A stretch of 64,000 nucleotides of DNA from Streptococcus uberis (GCF_900475595.1 NZ_LS483397.1:1149001-1213000); one strand, 5' to 3'. Numbered from the stretch's first letter, positions 50,360 to 59,016 are shown. The notes: a model not told the origin generated them from the sequence alone. A program made the numbers and translations.

Positions 50360-50388
50360 ATCATACAATATTATCATTTAATTAGCAA
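50360..50388 (-). promoter_or_regulatory. Promoter of the wall protease gene
   Basis: Leftward -35 TTGCTA (50383-50388), 17-base spacer, -10 TATGAT (50360-50365). The expected start lies about 24 bases before the GTG codon. The rest of 50389-50570, between the divergent genes, is AT-rich and shows no gene. Confidence 0.7.
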
Positions 50389-50575
50389 TATATTTATTTA
50401 TCATTAGTTTTATATGATAGTTATTTCTGATAAAAATCCTTTTATCCCATTAATTTCAAGTTTTTTAATTATCTCAATTTCTCATCATCATTTCATGATA
50501 TGGTATCAATTGAGTTCCATACGACTTTCTATTTCTTATTAATGATATCTGATTTCTAGAAGTTTTCCTCTAGTC

Positions 50576-50623
50576 TTGACAGCTTTTAAGGTTATTGACA
50601 GATACTTTTTACTGTGTTTGAAT
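50576..50623 (+). promoter_or_regulatory. Candidate pnuC promoter with direct TTGACA repeat
   Basis: TTGACA occurs at 50576-50581 and 50595-50600. The second is 17 bases from TTGAAT (50618-50623), a 4/6 match to a -10. Initiation would fall at or within a base or two of the ATG at 50630. Confidence 0.45.
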
Positions 50624-50629
50624 ACTAGT

Positions 50630-51328
50630 ATGATTAATTACAATTACTTTTCAAGGTGTGAATGGTGCTTGTGGCTGATTTCACTTCTAACAATTGTCAC
50701 TACTCACTTCTTGTTTGGTGAGTCAAATCTCCTAACCCTTACGGCATCCTTAATTGGAGCTACTTCTCTCATTTTTTCAGCAAAAGGTAATCCAATTGGG
50801 CAAGGGCTGATGATTATATTTTCAGTCATTTATGCATATTTGTCGCTTATCAATCATTATTATGGCGAAGTGATAACCTATTTTTTTCTGACCTTACCTT
50901 TAGCCATTATTTCCTTATTGACTTGGCTTAATCACCCTTTTCGTGGTAGAAAATCACAAGTTTTAATTAGTCGCTTAAGCATTAAAGATATTTATTCTGT
51001 GAGTTTTTTGACTTTTTTGGTTACCATTTGCTTCTACTTTATTCTTGGAACACTACACACTTCTTTTTTATTAATGTCCACACTTTCCATAACGACTTCT
51101 TTTTTAGCAACACTTTTAACCTATAAACGAAGTCCTTATTTTGCATTAGTCTTTTCACTCAATGATTTAGTCTTAATGTCGCTTTGGATGTTTGAAGCAG
51201 ATAAGGACCCCAGCCATTATTCTATTGTTATTTGTTTTCTTATTTTCTTAGTGAATGATGTTTATACATTTGTGAACTGGATAAAACTTCAAAAGCAACA
51301 AGAAAATCTCTTACAAAATGAATTGTAA
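50630..51328 (+). CDS. pnuC: Nicotinamide riboside/mononucleotide transporter PnuC
   Basis: 232 residues from ATG 50630. A TTG at 50576 would extend it by 18 residues, but neither has a clear ribosome site. Seven hydrophobic segments; family features include GATSLIFSAKGNPIGQGLMIIFSVIYAYLSLINHYYGEVITYF and the C-terminal LNDLVLMSLWM and FLVNDVYTFVNWIKLQ. Facilitates uptake of nicotinamide riboside for NAD synthesis. Divergent from the protease gene. Confidence 0.88.
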   Translation: MINYNYFSRCEWCLWLISLLTIVTTHFLFGESNLLTLTASLIGATSLIFSAKGNPIGQGLMIIFSVIYAYLSLINHYYGEVITYFFLTLPLAIISLLTWLNHPFRGRKSQVLISRLSIKDIYSVSFLTFLVTICFYFILGTLHTSFLLMSTLSITTSFLATLLTYKRSPYFALVFSLNDLVLMSLWMFEADKDPSHYSIVICFLIFLVNDVYTFVNWIKLQKQQENLLQNEL

Positions 51329-51385
51329 TTATGGCTAGCTCTGTCGATGTTTACATGAGAAAAAAGCTTGTTAAGTATACAAAAA

Positions 51386-51412
51386 AGGCTAGGACTTCGC
51401 ATCCTAGCCTTT
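51386..51412. terminator. Bidirectional terminator between pnuC and the 52-residue gene
   Basis: AAGGCTAGGA-cttcgca-TCCTAGCCTTTT. The stop codon of the leftward small gene (51404-51406) is in the stem. Confidence 0.85.
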
Positions 51413-51562
51413 TGATTTTTCCAATTTTTCACGTTCAAGTCGTAAACGACGATTGGGATTTAATTGATTGAACAATTCTTCTAATTTTTGTGCATTCCAA
51501 ACATCTGCTGCAGAAACAAAGTTTCCATCTTTATCCTTGAAGGATATTGGTTTATCACCCAT
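51404..51562 (-). CDS. Small conserved streptococcal protein, 52 residues
   Basis: ATG 51562 is preceded by GGAGG at 6 bases. The protein is charged and soluble: FKDKDGNFVSAADVWNAQKLEEL, then LNPNRRLRLEREKLEKSKG. A predicted beta turn is followed by one long helix. Small proteins of this type sit next to obgE in streptococci, as I recall. Function unknown. The strong ribosome site and terminator support it being real. Confidence 0.75.
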   Translation of the reverse strand: MGDKPISFKDKDGNFVSAADVWNAQKLEELFNQLNPNRRLRLEREKLEKSKG

Positions 51563-51630
51563 AAAAAACCTCCACAAAAAGATAATACTATTAACGATTT
51601 GATCGTTTTCTTATAAATCGCAAAATAGGG

Positions 51631-51930
51631 AAAGCCGCCTTAGCAATAGGTGCCGAAGTACCATTACTAAGGTGCAAGTTACGAAGTGAGACTGAAAAAT
51701 CGACCTTATTTTTCAGTGAGCTAGTAAGGTGCTTAGGCTTATCGCATTATAGCGAAAGCCGTCTTAGCAATAGGTGCTTTAGCACCATTACTAAGGTGCA
51801 AGTTACGAAGTAAGACTGAAAAATCGACCTTATTTTTCAGTCGAGCTAGTAAGGTGCTTAGGCTTATCGCATTATAGCGAAAGCCGTCTTAGCAATAGGT
51901 GCCGAAGTACCATTGCTAAGTAGCAAGTTA
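51631..51930. repeat. Tandem 124/125-bp repeat, 2.4 copies, at the 3' end of obgE
   Basis: Copies begin at 51631, 51755 and 51880 (AAAGCCGYCTTAGCAATAGG). Copy 1 and copy 2 are 124 and 125 bases and differ at about ten positions. The third is cut after 50 bases by the obgE stop codon. Each unit can fold into CTTAGCAATAGGTGC/GCACCATTACTAAG and ACTGAAAAAT/ATTTTTCAGT hairpins. In the first hairpin the tip changes from GGTGC-CGAA-GTACC to GGTGC-TTTA-GCACC with pairing kept. The 365-base gap between the small gene and obgE has no other feature. Confidence 0.85.
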
Positions 51931-53244
51931 GTCGACGAACTCAAATTCAAAATTGCCAATTCGAACTAAATCTCCATCTTTAGCCCCACGCTCACGCAAG
52001 GCTTCGTCGACACCCATGCCACGTAATTGTCGTGCAAATTTCATTATGGACTCGTCTCTTTCCATATTTGTCATGACAAAAAGACGTTCCAGTTTTTCAC
52101 CTGAAAGAACCCAAGAGGCATCGTCATCTCGTGTAATCTCAAAGGCTTTCTCTTCTTCTGAGAATCCATAATAAACTTCATCTTCGACTTGATAATCAGA
52201 TTCATCATAAAGTAAGAATTCATCCGTTGAAGCAAGAAGATTGGCTGTTGCATCTAACAAACTATCCAATCCTTGTTTAGCCAAAGTAGATACTGGAAAA
52301 ATTTGTGGCATGTCATCAAATTCATCATATTCGGCTGCTAATTTTTCCTTAAATGCCACTAAATGCTCTTCAGCTTCTGGCATATCCATTTTATTGGCGA
52401 CAATGATTTGCGGACGTTCTAATAAACGAAGGTTGTAAGTTTCCAATTCATTATTGATTGACACATAATCCTCATAGGGGTCACGACCTTCAGAAGCTGA
52501 CATATCAATAACATGTAAGATAACGCGTGTTCTTTCGATGTGTCGTAAAAATTGAGTACCAAGACCTACACCTTGACTAGCACCCTCAATTAAACCTGGA
52601 AGATCTGCCATTGCAAAACTATCACCAGATTTTGTACGCACCATTCCTAAGTTTGGAACAATGGTTGTAAAATGATAGGCTCCAATCTTTGGTTTAGCTG
52701 CTGAAACAACGCTTAATAAGGTTGATTTCCCTACTGAAGGAAAACCTACAAGACCAACATCAGCTAGAATTTTCAATTCCAATTCTAATTCACGTTCTTC
52801 TCCTGGTTCACCATTTTCTGCAATTTCAGGGGCTGGATTACGTGGTGTTGCAAAACGAATATTTCCACGGCCACCTCGACCACCTTTTGCAATGACGTAC
52901 TCTTGACCATTTTCTACCAAATCTGTAATGACTTTTCCAGTTTCAGCATCTTTAACGGTCGTCCCTTGTGGAACAAGAACAATCAGATCCTCTGAACCAC
53001 GACCATGCATGCCTTTGGTCATTCCTTTTTCACCGGCTTTAGCTCTAAATTTGCGGTTGTAACGGAAATCCATTAAGGTTCTTAATCCTTCATCTACTTT
53101 AAAGATGACTGATCCACCTTTACCACCATCGCCACCCCATGGGCCGCCATTTGGAACATATTTTTCACGTCTAAAAGCAACCATACCATCGCCACCACGA
53201 CCAGCCTGAACGCTAATCTTGGCAGTATCTAAAAACATACTCAT
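51928..53244 (-). CDS. obgE: GTPase ObgE/CgtA
   Basis: 438 residues. Glycine-rich Obg fold at 1-158 ([28 protein letters not shown]). G domain with Walker [10 protein letters not shown] (near 165-173), [10 protein letters not shown] and NKMD. C-terminal OCT domain (about 360-438). Ribosome assembly and stringent-response GTPase. Its TAA is the first part of the repeat unit downstream, so the repeat abuts or supplies the stop codon. Confidence 0.97.
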   Translation of the reverse strand: MSMFLDTAKISVQAGRGGDGMVAFRREKYVPNGGPWGGDGGKGGSVIFKVDEGLRTLMDFRYNRKFRAKAGEKGMTKGMHGRGSEDLIVLVPQGTTVKDAETGKVITDLVENGQEYVIAKGGRGGRGNIRFATPRNPAPEIAENGEPGEERELELELKILADVGLVGFPSVGKSTLLSVVSAAKPKIGAYHFTTIVPNLGMVRTKSGDSFAMADLPGLIEGASQGVGLGTQFLRHIERTRVILHVIDMSASEGRDPYEDYVSINNELETYNLRLLERPQIIVANKMDMPEAEEHLVAFKEKLAAEYDEFDDMPQIFPVSTLAKQGLDSLLDATANLLASTDEFLLYDESDYQVEDEVYYGFSEEEKAFEITRDDDASWVLSGEKLERLFVMTNMERDESIMKFARQLRGMGVDEALRERGAKDGDLVRIGNFEFEFVD

Positions 53245-53273
53245 ATTAATTTCTCAATCTTTCACTTACTTTA

Positions 53274-53297
53274 AAAAAACGCCTTTCAGCGTTTTTT
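53274..53297 (-). terminator. Terminator after the DUF4044 gene
   Basis: Leftward AAAAAACGC-tgaaag-GCGTTTTTTT; overlaps the stop codon of the small gene. Confidence 0.75.
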
Positions 53298-53424
53298 ACA
53301 TTAAAACTGACAAAGCACCTGCAATAAGGCCACCTACAGTAACAAGGACCATCAAGATAACAACGAACATCGTTATTTTTTCAAAGCCAGTTTTTTTACG
53401 GGGTCCATTTTCTCCAAAAGCCAC
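53296..53424 (-). CDS. DUF4044 family small membrane protein
   Basis: 42 residues from GTG 53424 (GAGG 10 bases upstream). The opening VAFGENGPRKKTGFEKITMF followed by one membrane helix (about 19-42) is the DUF4044 pattern of streptococcal single-pass proteins. Lies 50 bases before obgE. Function unknown. Confidence 0.85.
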   Translation of the reverse strand: MAFGENGPRKKTGFEKITMFVVILMVLVTVGGLIAGALSVLM

Positions 53425-53597
53425 TCTTTAATACCTCTACTATAGAATTTTCTTTCTCTATATATTAACACGAAAAATGGCAATAAGCAAATATCAAGTC
53501 AATTGCCAATAAGCCCTATTTAAAAGGGATTATCTTGAGCTTTCGTTAGAATTATGCTACATTAGACTTACTAATTTATGAAATAGAGGTTCTTATC

Positions 53598-54839
53598 ATG
53601 GTATTACCAGATTTCCAAAAAAATCTTGAAAAATATGCGGATTTACTTATCCGTAAAGGTGTCAATGTTCAAAAAGGTCATACTCTTATTATTGCAATTG
53701 CTGTTGAACATTATGCTTTTGCAAAAATGCTAACTGAAAAAGCTTATCAAGCTGGAGCTGCTGAGGTTGTTGTTGATTATTTAGATGACCGTATTGCTAA
53801 AGAACGCCTCTTGCATGCTGACTATGAACGCTTAGTGACTGTCCCAGATTATGTTGTTGAAAAATCCAATTACTTCTTAGATAAAAATGCCAGTCGCTTA
53901 TTTGTACGTTCCTCAAATCCAAATGCCTTTGCTGGAGTGGATCCAGAAAGACTCTCTTCCTCAACAAAAGCTACTGCCATTGCTTTAGAAAAACAACGTG
54001 CTGCTTCGCAAGCCAATAAATTTTCGTGGAATTTAGTTGCAGCAGCTAGTCCAGAATGGGCAGCCATGGTTTTTCCTGACCTAGAAACTGAGGAAGAACA
54101 AGTCGATGCTCTTTGGGATGCTATTTTCAAAATGAATCGTATCTATGAAGAAGACCCAATTAAAGCATGGGATGAGCATCAAGAACGTCTTGAATCAAAA
54201 GCTGCAATCCTTAACAAATATCAATTTGATGCCCTCCATTATAGAGCACCAGGGACTGATCTCACACTAGGAATGCCAAAAAATCACCTTTGGGAAGCTG
54301 CCGGAAGTGTTAATGCGCAAGGTGAAACCTTTATTGCAAACATGCCTACAGAAGAGGTCTTTTCAGCACCTGATTATCGCAGAGCTGATGGATATGTTTC
54401 ATCAACCAAACCATTAAGCTATGCCGGAGTTGTCATTGAAGGTATGAAATTCACCTTTAAAGATGGGAAAATTACAGAAGTAACAGCTGAAAAAGGTGAA
54501 GAAACCATTAAACGTCTGGTAGAGGAAAATGATGGAGCTCGGTCTTTAGGAGAAGTTGCATTAGTTCCGCATAAAACACCAATCTCACTTTCAGGTTTAA
54601 CCTTCTTTAACACACTGTTTGATGAAAATGCCTCTAACCACTTGGCCATTGGACAAGCTTATGCATTTAGTTTAGAAGGTGGTACTGAAATGAGTCAAGA
54701 AGAGCTCAAAGCTGCTGGCTTAAATCGTTCCACAGCTCACGTTGATTTCATGATTGGATCAGATCAAATGGACATTGATGGGATTACCGCTGACGGTCAA
54801 GTTGTTCCTATTTTCCGTGGTGGTGAATGGGCAATTTAA
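53598..54839 (+). CDS. pepS: Aminopeptidase PepS (M29 family)
   Basis: 413 residues, full M29 length. Family features include VQKGHTLIIAIAVEHYAFAKML, the NMPTEEVFSAPDYRRADG metal-site block (Glu near 255) and the C-terminal HVDFMIGSDQMDIDGI. A cytoplasmic metallo-aminopeptidase that trims peptides. Followed by its own terminator. Confidence 0.95.
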   Translation: MVLPDFQKNLEKYADLLIRKGVNVQKGHTLIIAIAVEHYAFAKMLTEKAYQAGAAEVVVDYLDDRIAKERLLHADYERLVTVPDYVVEKSNYFLDKNASRLFVRSSNPNAFAGVDPERLSSSTKATAIALEKQRAASQANKFSWNLVAAASPEWAAMVFPDLETEEEQVDALWDAIFKMNRIYEEDPIKAWDEHQERLESKAAILNKYQFDALHYRAPGTDLTLGMPKNHLWEAAGSVNAQGETFIANMPTEEVFSAPDYRRADGYVSSTKPLSYAGVVIEGMKFTFKDGKITEVTAEKGEETIKRLVEENDGARSLGEVALVPHKTPISLSGLTFFNTLFDENASNHLAIGQAYAFSLEGGTEMSQEELKAAGLNRSTAHVDFMIGSDQMDIDGITADGQVVPIFRGGEWAI

Positions 54840-54844
54840 ATGAT

Positions 54845-54868
54845 TGAGCCAGTGAAAACTGGCTTTTT
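54845..54868 (+). terminator. Terminator after pepS
   Basis: AGCCAGT-gaaa-ACTGGCTTTTTT, five bases after the stop. Confidence 0.88.
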
Positions 54869-54885
54869 TATATGAGGATAGAAAT

Positions 54886-55803
54886 ATGTTTTACCAAATC
54901 TCAGAGAAATTTAAAACGACAACTTTTGAAGACTGCAAATCTCAAAAACTGCCTTTTATTGCTATTGTTAAACCGGAAGAATGGCCTTCGCTTCAGCAAG
55001 ACTTAAAAATGGGGATTGACATCGAGTTTGATTTTCAAAAAGCACGTTCAACAAAAGCAGAGGTTAATCTTGATTCTTTAACTGGTACTTTTAACATCCC
55101 CAACCGAGATGACATCTTAAATACAGCCATTGATTTTTCATTTGCACTTGATGAGCGTGGTATTGTTTTCATTGATAGTCATGATCATGTAGAACAAATG
55201 GCTAAGAAAATACAAAAAAGTAAAAAGTGGAAACAACCAAGTATGGAACGATTTCTCTATGACTTTTTAGAAAATCTCATCAAAGGTGATTCAGAACTCT
55301 TAGAATCCTATGATAAAATTTTGGACAATATGGAAGAAAGCATTTTAGAGGGGAAGAGTTCTTATCGGGAGCAAGAACTCAATGATTTACGACGAAAATT
55401 AACAAAACTGAATGTGCATTACAGTCAGTTAATTGATTTAGCACAAGAATTTTCAGAAAATGAAAATAATTTCTTTAGTGACGAACACTTACGCTTCTTC
55501 CATCTTTTCTCATCACGCGTTACACGGCTTCAATCAACAGTCCTAACTTTAAGAGAAAACATTCTTCAAATCAGAGAATTAGCCAAATCACAATTGGAAA
55601 TGCGTCAGAATAAAAATATGGCTGTTTTAACCACAGTAACAACCTGTTGCATGCCCTTAACCATTTTAGTAGGCTGGTATGGGATGAATTTCAAACATAT
55701 GCCGGAATTGGAAAACCCCATGGGCTACCCCTTAGTTATTGCTTTTGCGATTACGATTTTTATCTCGGCTATCCTTTATTCAAAATTCAAAAAATGGCTT
55801 TAA
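54886..55803 (+). CDS. CorA family magnesium transporter
   Basis: 305 residues with GAGGAT upstream of the ATG. Long cytoplasmic helical domain, two C-terminal membrane helices (about 247-268 and 280-300) and the CorA signature YGMNF between them. The loop after GMN is acidic (MPELENP). Homopentameric Mg2+ (or Co2+/Ni2+) channel. Confidence 0.93.
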   Translation: MFYQISEKFKTTTFEDCKSQKLPFIAIVKPEEWPSLQQDLKMGIDIEFDFQKARSTKAEVNLDSLTGTFNIPNRDDILNTAIDFSFALDERGIVFIDSHDHVEQMAKKIQKSKKWKQPSMERFLYDFLENLIKGDSELLESYDKILDNMEESILEGKSSYREQELNDLRRKLTKLNVHYSQLIDLAQEFSENENNFFSDEHLRFFHLFSSRVTRLQSTVLTLRENILQIRELAKSQLEMRQNKNMAVLTTVTTCCMPLTILVGWYGMNFKHMPELENPMGYPLVIAFAITIFISAILYSKFKKWL

Positions 55804-55804
55804 A

Positions 55805-55835
55805 AAACCGCTACCTTTTTTGGTAACGGTTTTTT
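55805..55835. terminator. Bidirectional terminator between corA and rsuA
   Basis: AAACCGcTACC-ttttt-GGTAaCGGTTTTTT. Confidence 0.82.
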
Positions 55836-55841
55836 ATATTT

Positions 55842-56561
55842 CTATTTTAGGGCTAGTATGGCTTTCATTTCTGTTTCATTGAGGCGTCTAAAGGCGCCCA
55901 AAGCTAAGCTATCATCCAATTGGATAGGACCCATTGAAATCCTTTGTAAGTCAGTGACTTCCTTGCCACAGGCTAAAACCATTCGTTTTATCTGGTGAAA
56001 CTTTCCTTCTCTGATGGTAATTCTAACTTTGCAGCAAGTCCTTTCAGCATCAACTTCTTCTATCTGTAATTGAGCTGGTAAACACTGATGGTCTGATAAG
56101 GTTATGCCTTTGGCAAAAGCCTCAACATCCTGTTCTGTCATAATCCCATCAACTCTGGCCATATAAACTTTATCAACATGTTTCTTTGGAGAAAGTAGAC
56201 GATGAGCCAACTCCCCATCATTGGTTAAAAGGAGTAAACCATGTGTATCCTTATCAAGTCTTCCAACAGGAAAAACGGATTTACGTCTTGCGGTATCATC
56301 TAGTAAATCGAGAACGGTTTGATGAACCTTGTCTTCTGTCGCTGAGACAACTCCTTGCGGTTTATTCAATAAATAATAGAGGAATTCCTCATAAACAAGG
56401 ACTTGGCCTCCAAATGAAACCTGATCCTGATTAGGTTTGATCTGTAACTTGGCTTGACTTTCTGGTTTACCATTAACAAAAACTTCTTTCTTTTTAAGAA
56501 TAGACTTAACTTGAGTCCGACTGCCAATTCCGGCTTCTACTAAAAACTTATCCAGTCTCAC
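55842..56561 (-). CDS. rsuA: 16S rRNA pseudouridine(516) synthase
   Basis: 239 residues. N-terminal S4 domain (MRLDKFLVEAGIGSRTQVKSILKKKEVFVNG) and the catalytic GRLDKDTHGLLLLTNDG motif with its Asp near residue 104. Acts on 16S rRNA U516 in the family; some streptococcal paralogs have other targets. Confidence 0.9.
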   Translation of the reverse strand: MRLDKFLVEAGIGSRTQVKSILKKKEVFVNGKPESQAKLQIKPNQDQVSFGGQVLVYEEFLYYLLNKPQGVVSATEDKVHQTVLDLLDDTARRKSVFPVGRLDKDTHGLLLLTNDGELAHRLLSPKKHVDKVYMARVDGIMTEQDVEAFAKGITLSDHQCLPAQLQIEEVDAERTCCKVRITIREGKFHQIKRMVLACGKEVTDLQRISMGPIQLDDSLALGAFRRLNETEMKAILALK

Positions 56562-56570
56562 TCTTTCCTC

Positions 56571-56924
56571 CTATTGAGCATATGTATCATAAAGCCATTT
56601 AAGCATGGCTTTTATTTCTTCTTGGGGTAAGCTTTCTTCGTAAGTCAGTTTAATCCCCCGTTTACTGAATCTTAAATTTGCATAAATCGTACTAAAATGA
56701 TCTACCGCTTCAGGGCCAATGTAAAGATTCATATGATTGCTATAATCTTGGAAATGAATCAGATAGGTCTTGTCCCAGTAAGAAGGCATGGACCATGCCA
56801 TTCCTTCAATCACTGAGTCCGGCAATTGACTGACAATTAAGTTTCTTAAGCTTTCTAATTGTTGCTGATGACTTTCTGGTCTTGCAGCAATATAAGCTGT
56901 CACAGCATCTTTATTTTCTTTCAT
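56571..56924 (-). CDS. DUF1801 / iron chaperone YdhG-like protein
   Basis: 117 residues from the ATG at 56924; the frame opens 12 bases earlier at TTG. Typical family flow: TAYIAARPESHQQQLESLRNLIVSQLP, EGMAWSMPSYW, and IHFQDYSNHMNLYIGPEAVDHF, ending KWLYDTYAQ. Related proteins are annotated as frataxin-like iron chaperones (YdhG). Starts ten bases before rsuA and probably shares its transcript. Confidence 0.8.
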   Translation of the reverse strand: MKENKDAVTAYIAARPESHQQQLESLRNLIVSQLPDSVIEGMAWSMPSYWDKTYLIHFQDYSNHMNLYIGPEAVDHFSTIYANLRFSKRGIKLTYEESLPQEEIKAMLKWLYDTYAQ

Positions 56925-57025
56925 GTGTAAATCCAATCACTTTTTTTCTAGTATAACATATTCACAGTTCCTAAAAGACTGAAAAGGTATTATGTCATAT
57001 AATAGATAAAAAAGGAGGAAAATCA

Positions 57026-57388
57026 ATGACTATTTTTTCTAAGATTTTTGATACTGAGGAAAAGCATTCCGCCTCTCAAATGGGTTCAGGGGGATTAAGC
57101 GTTTTATCAACGCCATCATTAGTAGCTTTCATGGAAAATGCTGCTTACCATTTGGGTGAAACCCTTTTGCAAGATCCAAAGCAATCGACCGTTGGCAGTC
57201 ATATTTCCATTCAACACTTAAAAGCCAGTAAAATTGGTGATCCAGTTACAATCAACATAACTGACCTAAAGGTAAATGGAAGACGATTTGACTTTCGCAT
57301 AGAAGCCTTTGTCAAGGATACTTTTGTTGCTGAAGCAAGTCATACTCGAATTGCTATTGATTGCGAAAAATTCCTCAAAAATCTATAA
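57026..57388 (+). CDS. Hotdog-fold thioesterase (FlK-like)
   Basis: 120 residues after AGGAGG. The SGGLSVLSTPSLVAFMENAA (about 22-41), VGSHISIQHLKASKIGDPV and final TRIAID match the FlK-like thioesterase family (PF22636). The Thr/Glu/His positions used by fluoroacetyl-CoA thioesterase are present in TP.., MENA and QHLK. Substrate in streptococci is unknown. Confidence 0.85.
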   Translation: MTIFSKIFDTEEKHSASQMGSGGLSVLSTPSLVAFMENAAYHLGETLLQDPKQSTVGSHISIQHLKASKIGDPVTINITDLKVNGRRFDFRIEAFVKDTFVAEASHTRIAIDCEKFLKNL

Positions 57389-57416
57389 AAAGTCCTTAGA
57401 TTGTCTAAGGACTTTT
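57387..57416 (+). terminator. Terminator after the thioesterase gene
   Basis: AAAAGTCCTTAG-attgt-CTAAGGACTTTT. Confidence 0.85.
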
Positions 57417-57465
57417 ACGATATTATAGGTGACTTATTCACTATTTCTTAAGCGTGAGCCTTCAA

Positions 57466-58689
57466 TTAATTTGCCAGATTGCTATAGATAGATGATTTTA
57501 AATTTTTAATAGATAGCATGGCAATAAATGAGATGATGTATAGCGATGCTAGGAAAATCATAACCATTGGAACGCCAGAAGCATCTAAAATTTTACCGAT
57601 GATTACTGACGAGAATCCACCGATAGCTCGTCCCACATTAAGAATGACATTGTTAGCCGTTGAACGAATGTGGTGTGGATAAAGTCTTGTAATCATTGCC
57701 CCGTAACCTGCAAACATTCCGTTGACGAAGAAACCTACAATTGCCCCACCGATAATCATTGTCGGCATTGAGTTGGCAAACTGGAAGAGGTAGACACAAA
57801 TGGAAGAGGCTAGTAAGAATACTGTATACACTAGTCTTGGTCCAAATTTATCTAAAATTTGTCCAAAGGTGAGCATCCCTAGACACATTCCTAGAATGGT
57901 TGATACCATCCAAAGTGAGGAATCTTTTACGGAAATATTGAGGCTTGTTTGAATGATAGTTGGTAACCAGTTCATCATACCAAAGTATCCTGCAATTTGT
58001 ACTGTTGTCATCACCATCAAAGCTAAAGTTTGCGCTGTTAAAGTTGGGCTCTTAAAGAGTTGGTTGATTTTGACAGGTTGGCTTGTTTCTTCTGACTCAT
58101 TTCCTCCCTTGTCCCAAATCTTGTCATCGTCGATTGAAAGCTTCATCCAAAGCACTAATAAGATTGGGGCTAAACCAAATAAGAAGAGTCCTCTCCATCC
58201 CAAGGCTGGTGCTAACCACCCTGCTAGTAATGCTGAGGTGATTGATCCTACCTGCCCTGCAATTCCGTTAAGGGATGAAATACGTCCCATTTTTTCAGGC
58301 GGAACAATCCCTGCCATGATGGCAATGGCAACACCATACTCACCACCGACACCAATACCAGCGATAAAACGCATGATGTAGAGGTATTCGATACTTTTAG
58401 TGAAGTAAATCAAACCTGTTGCAATAGAGAAAACTAAGATTGTCCACTTAAAGACTTTAAATTTATGATGTCTATCTGCTAATAAGCCAAATAGTAAACC
58501 ACCTACTAACATTCCTAGGTTGGTAATGGTCGCAATCCAACCACCTTGAGCTCCTGTTATACCCAATTCTGTGATGATGGATGACATGGAAAAGGCTAGG
58601 AACATGACATTTAAGTCATCCGTTCCAGAGGCTACGATAGCGGCAGCTAGGGCACGCGCATTGTTTTTGTCTAAAGACAATTTTGACAT
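57466..58689 (-). CDS. MFS transporter, aromatic-acid:H+ symporter-like; candidate pyrimidine-precursor transporter
   Basis: 407 residues, twelve membrane helices. The DxxNVMFLAF first helix, GLLADRHHKFKVF (loop 2-3, MFS signature), and IAGIGVGGEYGVAIAIMAGIVPPEKMGRISSLNG (helix 4-5) place it in the AAHS/sugar-phosphate-like branch for organic acids. The leader carries a PyrR-type attenuator. That suggests the substrate is a pyrimidine-pathway compound such as orotate, itself an aromatic acid. The family call is firm; the substrate is inference from regulation. Ribosome site AAAAGGAG precedes ATG 58689. Confidence 0.85.
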   Translation of the reverse strand: MSKLSLDKNNARALAAAIVASGTDDLNVMFLAFSMSSIITELGITGAQGGWIATITNLGMLVGGLLFGLLADRHHKFKVFKWTILVFSIATGLIYFTKSIEYLYIMRFIAGIGVGGEYGVAIAIMAGIVPPEKMGRISSLNGIAGQVGSITSALLAGWLAPALGWRGLFLFGLAPILLVLWMKLSIDDDKIWDKGGNESEETSQPVKINQLFKSPTLTAQTLALMVMTTVQIAGYFGMMNWLPTIIQTSLNISVKDSSLWMVSTILGMCLGMLTFGQILDKFGPRLVYTVFLLASSICVYLFQFANSMPTMIIGGAIVGFFVNGMFAGYGAMITRLYPHHIRSTANNVILNVGRAIGGFSSVIIGKILDASGVPMVMIFLASLYIISFIAMLSIKNLKSSIYSNLAN

Positions 58690-58751
58690 AAATTTCTCCT
58701 TTTAATAGTAGCTCACTGTCTACCTTAATTAATTGAATACCCTTTAAAGTC

Positions 58752-58783
58752 AAAAAAAGACTCAAGCGCATGGCGTGAGTCTT
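58752..58783 (-). terminator. Attenuator terminator in the MFS transporter leader
   Basis: Leftward AAGACTCACGC-catgc-GCTTGAGTCTT followed by seven T, about 60 bases before the MFS ATG. The 5' arm contains CTCACG, which can pair with CGTGAG of the PyrR-binding loop upstream. Confidence 0.85.
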
Positions 58784-58795
58784 AAAGGCTACAGA

Positions 58796-58822
58796 AAATA
58801 AGAGGATAGCAACTATTCTCTT
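58796..58822 (-). promoter_or_regulatory. Middle hairpin of the PyrR-type leader
   Basis: Leftward AAGAGAATAG-ttg-CTATCCTCTT, ten positions with one mismatch, between the PyrR-binding loop and the terminator. Confidence 0.6.
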
Positions 58823-58834
58823 CTTTGTGACTTT

Positions 58835-58852
58835 CATGCCTCACGGGACATG
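58835..58852 (-). promoter_or_regulatory. PyrR-binding loop (pyrimidine-responsive attenuator)
   Basis: Leftward CATG-TCCCGTGAGG-CATG. The ten-base loop fits the PyrR RNA-binding pattern UCCNGNGAGG and sits on a closing CATG/CATG stem. The part from 58853 to 58950 is AT-rich and should hold the promoter; -10 like TATACT is seen near 58877-58882. The rest of the 384-base gap to 59074 belongs to the DUF1846 promoter. Confidence 0.8.
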
Positions 58853-59016
58853 GTTTAAAGCAGTATTTAATTGTAATCAGTATAATTGAAAAAATGAGAA
58901 TTGTCAATACTATTTTCTTTTTTAATGATTTTTTTTGGAAATGTCTTGTTTTTTACGGAGTTCATTCGGAATTTAATAAGCAGTTTTGATTTTTCAAAAG
59001 AAATCATACAGATTTT

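Noticed and set aside
51631-51930. CRISPR array
   Set aside because: The repeated unit is about 124 bases with no short repeat-spacer alternation and no cas genes; it is a plain tandem repeat.
58616-58837. Leftward 73-codon frame in the MFS transporter leader
   Set aside because: It begins inside the PyrR-binding loop stem, runs through the attenuator terminator and overlaps the MFS start in another frame; no ribosome site.
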